Origin: Vibrio porteresiae DSM 19223
Lineage (GTDB): Bacteria; Pseudomonadota; Gammaproteobacteria; Enterobacterales; Vibrionaceae
Direction: 5' to 3'
Assembly (NCBI RefSeq): GCF_024347055.1
Contig: NZ_AP024896.1
Span: 558,001-622,000, forward strand
DNA: 64,000 nucleotides
Shown: piece after piece, positions 36,849 through 46,257 of the stretch
Numbering within the stretch: the stretch's first letter is position 1
Layout: the number at the start of each line of letters is the position of its first letter
Notes under the pieces: model-generated
Seen by the model: only the letters and a program-made list of their open reading frames with translations
Told to the model about the DNA's origin: nothing
Database searches by the model: none
Position numbers and translations under genes: made by a program

Positions 36849-37379
36849 ATGGATATTAGAGCAGCTGAATACCGAGATTATGAACGGATTGCTGAGCTTC
36901 ATGCATTAAGCTGGCAGACCCATTATCAAGGCATACTCGGACAAGAGTACCTTGAACACGAAGTGCTAGAAGACCGTTTGTTAATCTGGCAAACCCGCTT
37001 AACCAATCCCCCTTTTAACCAACACATAGTGCTCGCAGAAGAGCACGGCGTATTGCTTGGTTTTATCTGTGTGTTTGGTAATCACGATTTTGAAAAAGGC
37101 ACGATTATCGAATCGCTGCACGTTGCACCTGAGCATCGTGGACGTGGTATTGGTAAACAGCTCATTCAAGAAGCGCTGAAATGGGTGGATCACTACTTCC
37201 CTGATTCCGGTGTGTACATTGAAGTGATGGAAAAGAACTACCAAGCAGTGGATTTTTATGATCACATTGGTGGTATTCATCAGTTAGAGCGTCAATGGCA
37301 TTCACCTTGCGGTGGCACTATCCCCGAGTTTATTTATACCTGGGAAACACCAAAGGCGCTGGCACAAGCCGTACATTAA
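36849..37379 (+). CDS. GNAT-family N-acetyltransferase
   Basis: This 176-residue protein has the GNAT fold. The N-terminal helix region is AAEYRDYERIAELHALSWQTHYQG, the central strands are LGFICVFGN, and the acetyl-CoA loop is HVAPEHRGRGIGKQLIQEAL (Q/RxxGxG/A type), followed by IEVMEKNYQAVDFYDHIGG. The acceptor substrate cannot be told from the sequence. It stands alone with weak purine-rich sequence (AAGGAA) before the ATG. Confidence 0.9.
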   Translation: MDIRAAEYRDYERIAELHALSWQTHYQGILGQEYLEHEVLEDRLLIWQTRLTNPPFNQHIVLAEEHGVLLGFICVFGNHDFEKGTIIESLHVAPEHRGRGIGKQLIQEALKWVDHYFPDSGVYIEVMEKNYQAVDFYDHIGGIHQLERQWHSPCGGTIPEFIYTWETPKALAQAVH

Positions 37380-37599
37380 TACCCCTTTTAACCGCACCGA
37401 TTTCGTAAGCAGTCATACGCACCACACTAGGCAAATGGATCGCCGGTGTGATTGTGATGGCTGCTTTTGTTTTGTTCGTCCCCGTTTTCTTTTCAAACCT
37501 TATTAGGGCTGTAGGGGTAGGGCAGTCGGGATTGTTGAATCCCCGTTTTGTTCGTGTAATGATGAAGCCCTCGTCAGCTGTTATAAGGTAATTGTGTTA

Positions 37600-38202
37600 A
37601 TGAGTATTGATTTTGAACGTTATCAAGGACTGATCTTTGATATGGATGGAACCTTGATTGACACCATGCCAGCCCATGTTGCGACTTGGAAAATCACTGC
37701 AGAGCAGTTCAATTTCCCTTTTGATGGTGCGTGGCTGCATAGCATGGGGGGAATGCCCAGCTTCAAAATCGTCCATGAGATTAACCAACGTTACGGCTTG
37801 AGTCTGGATGCCAAAACGGTGTCAGAAAACAAGATGCGTATCTTCACCGAATTAAGCGACCAAGGCGATTTGATTCCCGTCACTAATGAAGTGCTTAACC
37901 GCTTTCTTGGCAAAAAGAAAATCGCGGTAGGAACGGGCAGTCAACGTGGTATGGCGACCCAATTGCTGACTCGCACGGGGCTATTACCGAAATTGGATGC
38001 GTTAGTGACCGCAACCGATGTGGTTAATCATAAGCCAAATCCAGATACCTTTTTGCAAGCTTGCCAAGAGCTTAAGCTAACTCCAGCACAATGTGTGGTA
38101 TTTGAAGATACCTTATTGGGTATGCAAGCCGCTCATGCTGGCGGGATGGATTGTGTCATGGTGACGGATAAGGGGTTAGAATTTCACCCATTTCCAGCCT
38201 AG
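37600..38202 (+). CDS. yqaB: HAD-superfamily sugar phosphatase, YqaB type
   Basis: The protein (about 200 residues) belongs to the beta-phosphoglucomutase-like HAD group. HAD motif I is FDMDGTLIDT (nucleophile Asp and second Asp), motif II is AVGTGSQ, and motifs III/IV are in HKPNPDTFLQACQELKLTPAQCVVFEDTLLGMQAAHAGGMD. E. coli YqaB dephosphorylates fructose-1-phosphate and related sugar phosphates. ATG at 37600 and GTG at 37594 are both possible starts. Confidence 0.88.
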   Translation: MSIDFERYQGLIFDMDGTLIDTMPAHVATWKITAEQFNFPFDGAWLHSMGGMPSFKIVHEINQRYGLSLDAKTVSENKMRIFTELSDQGDLIPVTNEVLNRFLGKKKIAVGTGSQRGMATQLLTRTGLLPKLDALVTATDVVNHKPNPDTFLQACQELKLTPAQCVVFEDTLLGMQAAHAGGMDCVMVTDKGLEFHPFPA

Positions 38203-38226
38203 TGATGCGAGAAGAACACCAATAGC

Positions 38227-38253
38227 AAGGGGCACTGATTAGTGCCCCTTTTC
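38227..38253 (+). terminator. Terminator between yqaB and the FKBP gene
   Basis: AAGGGGCACT and AGTGCCCCTT form a 10-bp stem with loop GATT, followed by Ts. Confidence 0.9.
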
Positions 38254-38283
38254 ATAGGTTATCTGATTGAGAGTTACGTGAGC

Positions 38284-38772
38284 TTATTGAATATCGAGTA
38301 ACTCAACATCAAAAATCAGGGTTGCGGCTGGTGGAATCGGACCACTGCCTGTTTTGCCGTACGCCAAGTTACTTGGAATATAAAAACGTGTTTTTTCACC
38401 CACGACCATCAACTGCACGCCTTCAGTCCAGCCTTTAATCACTTGGTTTAGGCCAAACACAATCGGTTCATTACGTTTGTAAGAGCTGTCAAAGACAGTG
38501 CCGTCGAGCAGTTTTCCTTCGTAGTGTACTTTCACCTTGCTTGTGGCTTTAGGATGTTCAGTGCCAGTGCCCGGTTGCAGCACTTCGTATTGCAAACCAC
38601 TTGCGGTCGTGACTATCCCTTCTTTCTTGGCATTTTCTGCTAAGAATGCCTGACCCTTGGCAAAGTTCTCTTCAGCAAGTTTATGGTTATTCCACGTGCG
38701 ATAAATGAAAAACGCCGCCAACACAAGAATGATAAGCGGGAGCAAGATTTTAGACATAAGGTAATCACTCAT
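38284..38772 (-). CDS. Membrane-anchored FKBP-type peptidyl-prolyl isomerase
   Basis: The protein is 162 residues. It has a membrane helix at the N-terminus (LLPLIILVLAAFFIYRTW), a helical segment (AEENFAKGQAFLAENAKKEGIVTTASGLQYEVL) typical of FklB/FkpA proteins, and one FKBP domain (about 65-162: VKVHYEGKLLDGTVFDSSYKRNEP, VIKGWTEGVQLMVVGEKTRFYIPSNLAYGK, PPAATLIFDVELLDI). It should catalyse proline isomerisation in the periplasm. The start could be Met6 (38757) rather than 38772; neither has a clear ribosome site. Confidence 0.92.
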   Translation of the reverse strand: MSDYLMSKILLPLIILVLAAFFIYRTWNNHKLAEENFAKGQAFLAENAKKEGIVTTASGLQYEVLQPGTGTEHPKATSKVKVHYEGKLLDGTVFDSSYKRNEPIVFGLNQVIKGWTEGVQLMVVGEKTRFYIPSNLAYGKTGSGPIPPAATLIFDVELLDIQ

Positions 38773-38961
38773 TCAAAAAGGGGTATAAGATTCGCCAGTT
38801 TGCATAAAATTGGCTAAATTTGAGTAGCAGTGTAATGATTGCCAACTCAGTGTAAAGGGAATAAATGTGTCAAATTCCACAGTACTGATTGATAATTCGA
38901 TCATTTTTCATAAAGTTTTTTAAGTTTCGCCGATATAAACAATGTTATCCATCAATGAGCG

Positions 38962-39579
38962 ATGAGTTCGATGAAGTATGTATCCCTTTTCCTCACTCTG
39001 TTTTTAAGTGCGTGTAGCAGTAGCGGAACGTTTGATAAACTCTTGGGGGGAAACAATAAGCTTGATGTAGCGCCCAAAGACGACGTTTTGGTGCGTAATC
39101 CCGATTGGGGTGTGGTGAAATCCGATTCGCCAGCAAACAGCACGCCTGTTATTCGCAGCAACTACGCACAGTTGGTACAGTTTCTTTCTAATCAAGGCAT
39201 TGATTATCAGGTCATTCCAGGCAAATCGATGATGGTGTATGTGGAAGATACCATTCGCTTTCACACCAACTCAGATAAAGTGGCTCCGGCCTCATATCCA
39301 TGGATGACCAATTTAAGCTATTTCCTAGCTCACCATCCGGCCATCACTATTGTGGTCAATGGTCACACGGATACCACGGGCACTTATCGCTTAAACGACA
39401 GCTTATCTGAGCGCCGTGCTAAATCTATTGAACGTATGCTAAGGCAAATGCAGGTGCCAAAGGACTCAATTTATACTCGAGGCTATGGCGAATACCTTCC
39501 TGAGTGCACCAATAAGACCTCTACTGGTCGAGCATGTAATCGCCGTGTTGAATTACTGTTTATTGTTGATGAAGGGTAA
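38962..39579 (+). CDS. OmpA-family lipoprotein
   Basis: The protein is 205 residues with a lipoprotein signal ending in the lipobox LSAC (Cys18) and a C-terminal OmpA/MotB-type peptidoglycan-binding domain (about 85-205): MMVYVEDTIRFHTNSDKVAP, AITIVVNGHTDTTGTYRLNDSLSERRAKSIERML and RGYGEYLPECTNKTSTGRACNRRVELLF. It probably links the outer membrane to the cell wall, as Pal-type proteins do. The start may instead be Met4 (38971). Confidence 0.9.
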   Translation: MSSMKYVSLFLTLFLSACSSSGTFDKLLGGNNKLDVAPKDDVLVRNPDWGVVKSDSPANSTPVIRSNYAQLVQFLSNQGIDYQVIPGKSMMVYVEDTIRFHTNSDKVAPASYPWMTNLSYFLAHHPAITIVVNGHTDTTGTYRLNDSLSERRAKSIERMLRQMQVPKDSIYTRGYGEYLPECTNKTSTGRACNRRVELLFIVDEG

Positions 39580-39670
39580 GTTAGTATTTGTGTCCTTTAT
39601 TCGCAGTGCCCTTTATTTGCCGTGTTCATAAGCCAGTTATAAATCACTCACTAATTGAATTGCGAAGAAG

Positions 39671-39694
39671 TCCCGAATTGTTCGGGATTTTTTG
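39671..39694 (+). terminator. Terminator after the OmpA-like gene
   Basis: TCCCGAA and TTCGGGA form a 7-bp stem with loop TTG, followed by TTTTTTG. Confidence 0.85.
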
Positions 39695-39802
39695 TTTTAG
39701 TTCGCACTTCATTGGATTAAGCACGCTCACGCTTATCCGTTAGTAGCAAATTGAACTATGGTTATTAGCAATAAGGGCGGAATCAACACAACTGGATAAG
39801 TA

Positions 39803-41368
39803 ATGTCGGCCAATAATAACACCTATATTGATCAAGAAGTTCCGGTAGCCGAAGGCGAACAATTGGTGTCAACCACCGATCTACGTGGTGTGATCACCTA
39901 TTGCAACGACACGTTCTGCCGGATTGCAGGTTTTTTCCCAGAAGAGCTGCTCGGCCACAATCACAATATTGTGCGCCATAAAGACATGCCTAAAGCGGCG
40001 TTTGCCGACATGTGGGAGCATCTTAAAAAAGGCCATCCGTGGCGTGGTATTGTGAAGAATCGCACCAAAAGCGGTGGGTATTACTGGGTCGATGCCTACG
40101 TCACGCCGATTTATGAAAACGGCAAAATGTCCGGGTATCAATCGGTACGCGTTAAGGCGCAGCGCAGCTGGGTTAATACTGCGGCCAAGGCGTATCGCGA
40201 TTTGTGCGCGATTGAGCAGGGCAAACGTCATCCGTCGTTGCGTATCAATGCGACGTTGCGTTATGTGCTGCTATTAATCGCGCTATTGGTGCCGCTCTCA
40301 GTCCACATTTGGTTGGAAAGTGATTTGCTCCATTGGGCTTTAAGCTTACTGCCACTGGCCTCAATCGTACTGTTCTTTCGTCAAGAGTTGGTAGATACGC
40401 CCAAACAACTGTTGCGTCTGCGTAGCCAATACGACAGTTTAAGTCGGCTGATCTACTCAGGAGACGATCCATTCTCTTACGCTGACTATCACCTTAAGAT
40501 GGCTTCGGCCAAGATTCGGACGGTGCTCGGACGTTTTGTCGATTCCGCTAAGCCCCTGTATAAATTGTCTGCAGAACTGAATGAAACGGCGACCCAAGTG
40601 CACGATGCAGTGAGTCAGCAAACTCGTGATATTAAGCGTGTGATGACCGCTACCAATGAGGTGGAGCAGGCAGCACAGAGCGTCTCTCAAGGGGCGGATG
40701 AGGCTTACCACTTGATTGATGATGTTAATCGTGAGTGCCAAAACACCAAAGAGAGCATTGATAAAACCCATCGCAATCTGGAACATCTGACCGATCAAGC
40801 GCAGCGTGCGACGCAGACCACCATTAAGTTGAATGATCAGGCGCAGCAAGTCAGTACGCTGATGAATGAAATCGGTGGTATCGCTGAGCAAACCAACTTA
40901 TTGGCTCTTAATGCGGCTATTGAGGCGGCGCGAGCAGGAGAGCAAGGTCGCGGTTTTGCCGTTGTTGCTGATGAAGTTCGCGCACTCTCTTCGCGCACCC
41001 AAAAGGCGACTCAGCAAATTGAATCCAGCATTACCACTATGCTCCATACCATAGAGAATTGGCGCGGTGAGATAGAAAGTAGCCAACAGCAGACCGCTGC
41101 ATGCAGCGCGGATGCCCTTGAAAGCGAACAACGTCTGCAACAAGTGACGGTGTTATTAGAGCAGTTGCATCATAACATCTCCTCTATGGCGAATTCGGCG
41201 CAAAATCAGCGTCACTTAACCGGTGAGCTGCATACCCATATCCATTCGATTGCCTCTGCGGCAGAGCAAAACCTCGTGGCGACCGAATCCGTGCATCAAT
41301 TTAGTCAAGTGATGAATAAAAAAGTGGATGAGTTTCGCCAGTTAGCTGAGCGTTTTGAAGAACATTAA
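39803..41368 (+). CDS. Aer-like methyl-accepting chemotaxis protein with PAS domain
   Basis: This 521-residue receptor has a cytoplasmic PAS domain (about 15-125: VITYCNDTFCRIAGFFPEELLGHNHNIVRHKDMP, HPWRGIVKNRTKSGGYYWVDAYVTPIYENG) of the kind that binds FAD in Aer, a hydrophobic hairpin (about 155-195), a HAMP/linker and the signalling domain with the conserved tip EIGGIAEQTNLLALNAAIEAARAGEQGRGFAVVADEVR. It has no periplasmic sensor. It likely mediates energy or oxygen taxis. Confidence 0.94.
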   Translation: MSANNNTYIDQEVPVAEGEQLVSTTDLRGVITYCNDTFCRIAGFFPEELLGHNHNIVRHKDMPKAAFADMWEHLKKGHPWRGIVKNRTKSGGYYWVDAYVTPIYENGKMSGYQSVRVKAQRSWVNTAAKAYRDLCAIEQGKRHPSLRINATLRYVLLLIALLVPLSVHIWLESDLLHWALSLLPLASIVLFFRQELVDTPKQLLRLRSQYDSLSRLIYSGDDPFSYADYHLKMASAKIRTVLGRFVDSAKPLYKLSAELNETATQVHDAVSQQTRDIKRVMTATNEVEQAAQSVSQGADEAYHLIDDVNRECQNTKESIDKTHRNLEHLTDQAQRATQTTIKLNDQAQQVSTLMNEIGGIAEQTNLLALNAAIEAARAGEQGRGFAVVADEVRALSSRTQKATQQIESSITTMLHTIENWRGEIESSQQQTAACSADALESEQRLQQVTVLLEQLHHNISSMANSAQNQRHLTGELHTHIHSIASAAEQNLVATESVHQFSQVMNKKVDEFRQLAERFEEH

Positions 41369-41397
41369 AACGCGTCAGTCATCGGTTACTTTGCCTG

Positions 41398-41429
41398 AAA
41401 AACGAGCGCCGCACTGGCGCTCGTTTTTT
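41398..41429 (+). terminator. Terminator after the chemoreceptor gene
   Basis: AACGAGCGCC and GGCGCTCGTT form a 10-bp GC-rich stem with a 5-base loop, followed by a T-run. Confidence 0.93.
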
Positions 41430-41993
41430 CCTATTTTTGTCCTTAGCTCTCAGATCTTCCGCTCAGTTGAAGGCAAGCTGTTATAACGAGTGAAGAGGTT
41501 TGGTGGTGAAAACGGAAATTTTTTCAAAAAATAAATTAATTTAACATTATGAAAATGAACGTTTTTATCTATTTTAAAATGCAATCTCAATACGCAATTT
41601 AGTGCACTGAGATTGATTTATTATAAATTCACCTATACTCATTAAGGGTAAGGCCTTATCGATCTTTCTCCCTAAAGTTTGATAATTGAAACACACCTAG
41701 CATAGGTTATAACTTGTGCGGGTGACGCTTTGGCAGTTTGTTGGTATTTTGTTTTCGGGTCACAGAGCTAACCGTGGGCAAAGTATTTGTAAAGCAACAC
41801 CCATAGCGTATGAGACAAAAGCCAGAGAAAAAGCAGAGATAGAGATATAGAGCGGTAACAGTAGAGGCTATTGTCGTCTCTCATTTTAAAATCTCGTCTT
41901 TTTAGCCGACTCACGTCTAAAACGAAAGGAAGACCGTAGCCTTGTTTTCATCTCGTGCCCTGTGGATCAGGGTTTGGTGAGTGAGAAAAGGAA
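41430..41993. other. AT-rich intergenic region upstream of the PHB depolymerase gene
   Basis: The region is about 560 bases without a reading frame of note. It is strongly AT-rich at 41500-41640. It should contain the depolymerase promoter and perhaps a long leader; no known motif was recognised. Confidence 0.5.
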
Positions 41994-43100
41994 ATGAAGA
42001 AAAACCGTCGCTTTTGGAAGTGTCGTTTAGGTTCTGCAGTAACGACAGTATTGCTGTTTATGGGCGCTTCTTGGGCTCAAACGAGTAGTGCTCAATCGCA
42101 AAGTTTGCCTGCGTTAGGCGCAAACATTGATAACACTTCGGTCTCTGGACTTTCGTCTGGAGCCTTTATGACCAGCCAATTCTTTATGGCTCACTCTGCC
42201 AATATGGTGGGGGCTGGAATTGTGGCCGGTGGTCCTTATTTATGTGCTCAATCCTATCCCGGCCCACGACTGACCAATGCAATGACCGCTTGCATGAATC
42301 CATTAACTGCCGATGTTGGTCCTAACACCCCACTACTGATTAAAAAAACCAATCAGCTCGCTTCAGCTCATCAAATTGACCCGGTGAGCGATGTGACAAA
42401 AGCACGTTTGTATCTGTTTAGTGGCACCGAAGATCATACAGTTAGCACGATCGTGATGGACCAAACCTACGCCTTTTTCAAGAAATTGGGTGTGCCTGAC
42501 GATCAGATAAACTACGTCAAAAAGGTCGCTGCCGGTCATGCGTTTATCACTGAAAATAACCAAGACAATGCGTGTGGGGTGACAAAGCCTCCTTACATCA
42601 ACGACTGCGATATTCCTCAAGCCGAGGATATATTGGCGCAAATCTACCCATCTTTTAAGGCTGCCCCTGTTAATGAACAGGCTAAGGCAATGCCCTTTAA
42701 TCAAAAAGAATTCATAAAAGATCAACCATTTACCAGCATGGATGACACTGGATATGTCTACATACCTGCTCAATGTCAAAAAGGTACGGCATGTTCAGTT
42801 CACGTGGTGTTTCATGGCTGTGAACAGGGAGCCACTGTTAAAGGCGTTGGCGACCAATATTATGATGGTACTGGTTATAACGCTTTTGCCGATGCAAATA
42901 ACCTGATTATGCTCTATCCACAGGTGCATCCATCAGAAAAATTGACCAGTACAGAGCCCTACAATCCGAAAGGATGTTGGGATTTTTGGGGATATTCAAT
43001 ACCTTCTAATCCAACTAGCGGTGACTACTTCAGTGCCAATGCACCACAAATTAAAGCAGTTTATAGCATGGTACAGAGGTTAGCAGAGAACCGTGAGTGA
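41994..43100 (+). CDS. Poly(3-hydroxybutyrate) depolymerase-family esterase
   Basis: The protein (368 residues) starts with a likely signal peptide (SAVTTVLLFMGASWAQTSSAQS). The lipase box GLSSGAF (catalytic Ser) is in SVSGLSSGAFMTSQFFMAHS. The Asp and His of the triad are probably in LFSGTEDHTVS and AAGHAFIT, and VHVVFHGCEQG gives the oxyanion-hole region. Paired Cys residues suggest folding outside the cytoplasm. It hydrolyses PHB or similar short-chain polyesters. It is followed 64 bases later by a phasin gene. Confidence 0.88.
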   Translation: MKKNRRFWKCRLGSAVTTVLLFMGASWAQTSSAQSQSLPALGANIDNTSVSGLSSGAFMTSQFFMAHSANMVGAGIVAGGPYLCAQSYPGPRLTNAMTACMNPLTADVGPNTPLLIKKTNQLASAHQIDPVSDVTKARLYLFSGTEDHTVSTIVMDQTYAFFKKLGVPDDQINYVKKVAAGHAFITENNQDNACGVTKPPYINDCDIPQAEDILAQIYPSFKAAPVNEQAKAMPFNQKEFIKDQPFTSMDDTGYVYIPAQCQKGTACSVHVVFHGCEQGATVKGVGDQYYDGTGYNAFADANNLIMLYPQVHPSEKLTSTEPYNPKGCWDFWGYSIPSNPTSGDYFSANAPQIKAVYSMVQRLAENRE

Positions 43101-43164
43101 GATGACTATTCGGGCTAGGGGAATGCGCTCCTAACCCAAATAAAATCGACAATGGAGATTAAAT

Positions 43165-44241
43165 ATGGCGTCTAGTACAAGTGAATGGATGAACGTGACT
43201 CAAGCCGTGGAACAATGGACTGAGTTTCAAGAATCCTATGTCAAACAGATCAGCAATTTCTTTTCAGCCAATCCAGTAGGGGCCTCTGCCAACCAGTCAT
43301 GGAGTGATTGGCTTACTTCTGGAATGCTGGATTCTATTCCTAATTACACTATGTTGCTGTTTACTCAGCCAGACAAATGGGGAGCCACCGAATCAAGCCT
43401 AGCAGCTTTGATGAAGGCGACTTATGAACGACTAGCCAGCAGTCAAAGCGGTGCTTTTGATGCGATTGTGGCAGGAACAGGTAAAGCGTTGGAAATTGCT
43501 CAAACCAGTCAATCATCACCAGATATGATTGCTAAGTTGATTGATAACCAACTGAATTTAATGGAATCATTAAAGACACAACAGGAAAACTGGTTTGGTG
43601 CTTTTACCGACCTTCAAGCTGGACTCAATGCTTGGAGCTATAAACAGCTAAGCAGTGTGACTGAGGATTCAACATCTGTTGCTCCTAAAGCTGCGCCTAA
43701 AACCGTAGCGAAGAAAGAGGAGGCAAAACCAACAACAGCGGTAAAGCCTAAAGCAGAAGCCACTGCGGTAAAGTCAGTAGCGACAGCTGAGTTGGCTCCA
43801 GCTGCCAAAAAGGAAGTTCAGCCACAAGCTAAAGTGGCTAAGCCTGCTGCGCCAAAAGCGAAAGCAAAAGCCACTAAGAAAGCGACTCCAGCAAAAGCGG
43901 TAGAAGCAAAAGCTGCAGAAGTGAAAAACCCAGAGGTAACACCGGCTGTGCAAGCCAAAGCACCAGAAGTGAAACCCGCCGCCGCTCAACCAGCGACAGC
44001 CAAAGCTGCTGATGTTAAACCTGCTGCAACGCCAGCCTCCGCTGCTCCAGCAGCGGCCACAACAGTGAAACCTGTTGTGAGCGAACCCGCGAAAACGGCT
44101 ACACCAAAAGTCGATGCAGCCGCTGCGCCTAAAGCAGAGCCTGTCGCAAAAGTTGACACTGCGCCTAAAGCCAGTGCCGCTCCAGCAGAAAAAAGCCCAG
44201 CGCCAACCGCGGCTCCGAGCGATACCTCAGCGCAACACTGA
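43165..44241 (+). CDS. Phasin-family protein with long Ala/Lys/Pro-rich tail
   Basis: The N-terminal 165 residues are helical and phasin-like (EWMNVTQAVEQWTEFQESYVKQISNFF, LAALMKATYERLASSQSGAFDAIV, NLMESLKTQQENWFGAFTDLQAGLNAW); phasins coat polyhydroxyalkanoate granules. From about residue 175 to the end (358) the protein is an Ala/Lys/Pro/Val repeat tail (APKAAPKTVAKKEE, PKAKAKATKKATPAK, AKAPEVKPAAA). Such tails recall PhaF-type phasins and histone-H1-like proteins that bind DNA; that role is inferred. The tail is unusually long and its basic part (residues about 215-250) is followed by a nearly neutral part. Confidence 0.85.
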   Translation: MASSTSEWMNVTQAVEQWTEFQESYVKQISNFFSANPVGASANQSWSDWLTSGMLDSIPNYTMLLFTQPDKWGATESSLAALMKATYERLASSQSGAFDAIVAGTGKALEIAQTSQSSPDMIAKLIDNQLNLMESLKTQQENWFGAFTDLQAGLNAWSYKQLSSVTEDSTSVAPKAAPKTVAKKEEAKPTTAVKPKAEATAVKSVATAELAPAAKKEVQPQAKVAKPAAPKAKAKATKKATPAKAVEAKAAEVKNPEVTPAVQAKAPEVKPAAAQPATAKAADVKPAATPASAAPAAATTVKPVVSEPAKTATPKVDAAAAPKAEPVAKVDTAPKASAAPAEKSPAPTAAPSDTSAQH

Positions 44242-44257
44242 GTTTTTCTGTCGTAAA

Positions 44258-44292
44258 AATAAAGCCAGTCACTTGACTGGCTTTATTGTCTT
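44258..44292. terminator. Bidirectional terminator between phasin and symporter genes
   Basis: AATAAAGCCAGTCA and TGACTGGCTTTATT form a 14-bp perfect inverted repeat. A-rich sequence lies before it and T-rich sequence after it, so it can serve both converging genes. Confidence 0.85.
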
Positions 44293-44356
44293 TATCACTT
44301 TTGCCAATTCCCTCATGGGGCAGTGAATTGGCAAGCAACCTAAGTTAACGAGCGGC

Positions 44357-45772
44357 TTAGCTCTTCCACGCTGTGTGGTCGATGTCTAAGTCAGCAAACT
44401 CTTCTGGGTTAAATACCGGCTCTTCAACACCTTCTTTTAGCTGTTTGCGGTAGTCTTGCAATAGACGCATCGCTGTTGGGAACAGCATGATCAAAGCAAG
44501 CAAGTTAATCACCGCCAGAACACCCATTAGTGGGTCAGAGAAGAAGAATACCGCTGTCGCGCCCGGTGCAATCGCACCTAGGAATACGATAGCAACTACG
44601 GCTAAGCGTAACGCATGAACCGGCCAGCTTTTTTGCGTCATGAAGGTCAGCGCGTTTTCACCCAAGTAGTAGTTGTAAACCACAGAACTGAATGAGAACA
44701 ACAAAATGGCGGCTGTTAGGTAATATTGTGCCCAACTGCCTAGGTGACCTACCATGGATTGCTGAGTCAGAACAACACCATCAATCCCTTCTGCACCTGG
44801 TACATAGACGTTACCAAGTAGGATGATGAATGCGGTACATGAACACACCACCATAGTATCGATAAACACTGAAAGTGACTGTGCGATACCTTGGCTTACT
44901 GGGTGTGGTACGTCAGCAGTAGCAGCAACGTTTGGTGCTGAACCTAGACCGGCTTCGTTAGAGAACAAGCCGCGACGTAAACCTTGTGCAATCGCTGCGC
45001 CCATACCACCACTTACCGCTGTTTTGAAACCAAACGCGTTGGCAAAAATATCAGCAAGTACATGAGGGATATGAGTAATGTTCATCACAATAATCACAAG
45101 CGCGATCGCAACATAACCCACCGCCATAATAGGAACAACGATATCAGCAGATTTAGCGATACGTTTGATGCCGCCGTAGATAATGAAGCAGACAATCACA
45201 GCTAGGAAAATCGCAGTATAAATACGATCAATGCCTAAACTGTCTTGCGCTGCGCCTGCCACTGTGTTGCCTTGGAAAGCGTTAAAGCCAAGAGCAAAAG
45301 AGGCAATCAAGCACACGGAATAAACAGTGGCTAGCCAGCGGTAGTTTTCACCAAGACCATGGATGATCGAACGGGCAGCACCGCCACGAAACTCGTGACC
45401 GTCTCTACGTTTGTAAAGTTGCGCCAAAGTACATTCCACAAGGCTGGTTGCCATACCGACAAGGGCAATTGCCCACATCCAGAATACAGCGCCAGGACCA
45501 CCTAACGTAATCGCGACTGCTACACCAGCGATGTTACCGCCGCCAACGCGACCACCGATAGAAAGGAGCAGTGCCTCACGGCCTGAAATGGCTTTATGAT
45601 TGTCTGTCTGATTGGTTTTCTTCAACACACGGAACATGCGTTTAAAGTAACGGAACTGAACGAAGCCCGTAACGATGGTGAAGAAACACCCAAATATTAC
45701 TAGAAACGGGATTAGAGACGCGCCCCATGTCAAGTCTCCAACTAACCCAAAGAAGGATTCTAAAAATTCCAT
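44357..45772 (-). CDS. Sodium:alanine/glycine symporter (AGCS family)
   Basis: This is a 471-residue inner-membrane transporter with about ten helices. AGCS motifs are GREALLLSIGGRVGGGNIAGVAVAITLGGPGAVFWMW, the signature AIAQGLRRGLFSNEAGLGSAPNVAATADVPHPVSQG, and the Asn/Gly-rich ligand region GFNAFQGNTVAGA. It imports alanine, glycine or a similar amino acid with sodium. It is converging with the phasin gene. Confidence 0.93.
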   Translation of the reverse strand: MEFLESFFGLVGDLTWGASLIPFLVIFGCFFTIVTGFVQFRYFKRMFRVLKKTNQTDNHKAISGREALLLSIGGRVGGGNIAGVAVAITLGGPGAVFWMWAIALVGMATSLVECTLAQLYKRRDGHEFRGGAARSIIHGLGENYRWLATVYSVCLIASFALGFNAFQGNTVAGAAQDSLGIDRIYTAIFLAVIVCFIIYGGIKRIAKSADIVVPIMAVGYVAIALVIIVMNITHIPHVLADIFANAFGFKTAVSGGMGAAIAQGLRRGLFSNEAGLGSAPNVAATADVPHPVSQGIAQSLSVFIDTMVVCSCTAFIILLGNVYVPGAEGIDGVVLTQQSMVGHLGSWAQYYLTAAILLFSFSSVVYNYYLGENALTFMTQKSWPVHALRLAVVAIVFLGAIAPGATAVFFFSDPLMGVLAVINLLALIMLFPTAMRLLQDYRKQLKEGVEEPVFNPEEFADLDIDHTAWKS

Positions 45773-46121
45773 TTGTTCTCCTTGAAATGTTCAATAGCCT
45801 GCTTGCGAAAAGTCATGCTCATAATTGTTGTGAACGTCATGACTTCTTTGGCATCTCCTTTTCCTACTGCATTACTGAGATAGAATAGGGATAAACCTAC
45901 ATCCTCATGCAAACAGGCAGCGAATCATACTCAAGATTGCGCTTATTTTAAACGTTTATTTTCAAAATGTGTCTGCATAAATAGTTACTATGGGTGGGGT
46001 TTTTAAGCAAATGTTTGCGTAGATTTGCTGGGAGAATAGCCATATTTCAGGAGTGAAACTTCAAATCTGAACAAATATCCATCCCTTTATGTCACCAACT
46101 GTGACACGTCGATTCCCATAC

Positions 46122-46138
46122 ATTAACGAATATTAATG
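46122..46138. promoter_or_regulatory. 17-bp element upstream of hutX, shared with the exporter promoter
   Basis: ATTAACGAATATTAATG occurs here and again, unchanged, at 47469-47485. It contains the inverted repeat ATTAA-N6-TTAAT and lies 38 bases before the Fur-like box. Confidence 0.6.
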
Positions 46139-46159
46139 GTCCTCTCTGGGCGTTTTATT

Positions 46160-46178
46160 GAGAACGCTTCTCGTATTC
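46160..46178. promoter_or_regulatory. Fur-like box in the hutX promoter
   Basis: GAGAACGCTTCTCGTATTC matches the 19-bp Fur consensus at about 11 positions. It overlaps a possible promoter (TTGAGA at 46158, 17-base spacer, TATGCT at 46181). Haem-use genes are normally repressed by Fur, which supports the call. Confidence 0.6.
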
Positions 46179-46257
46179 ATTATGCTCCCATCATCCACTG
46201 CAATGGCATCATGTGCCGTTTACGCAGGCCGTTTTTACAGCCCTTTAAGGTACTTTT

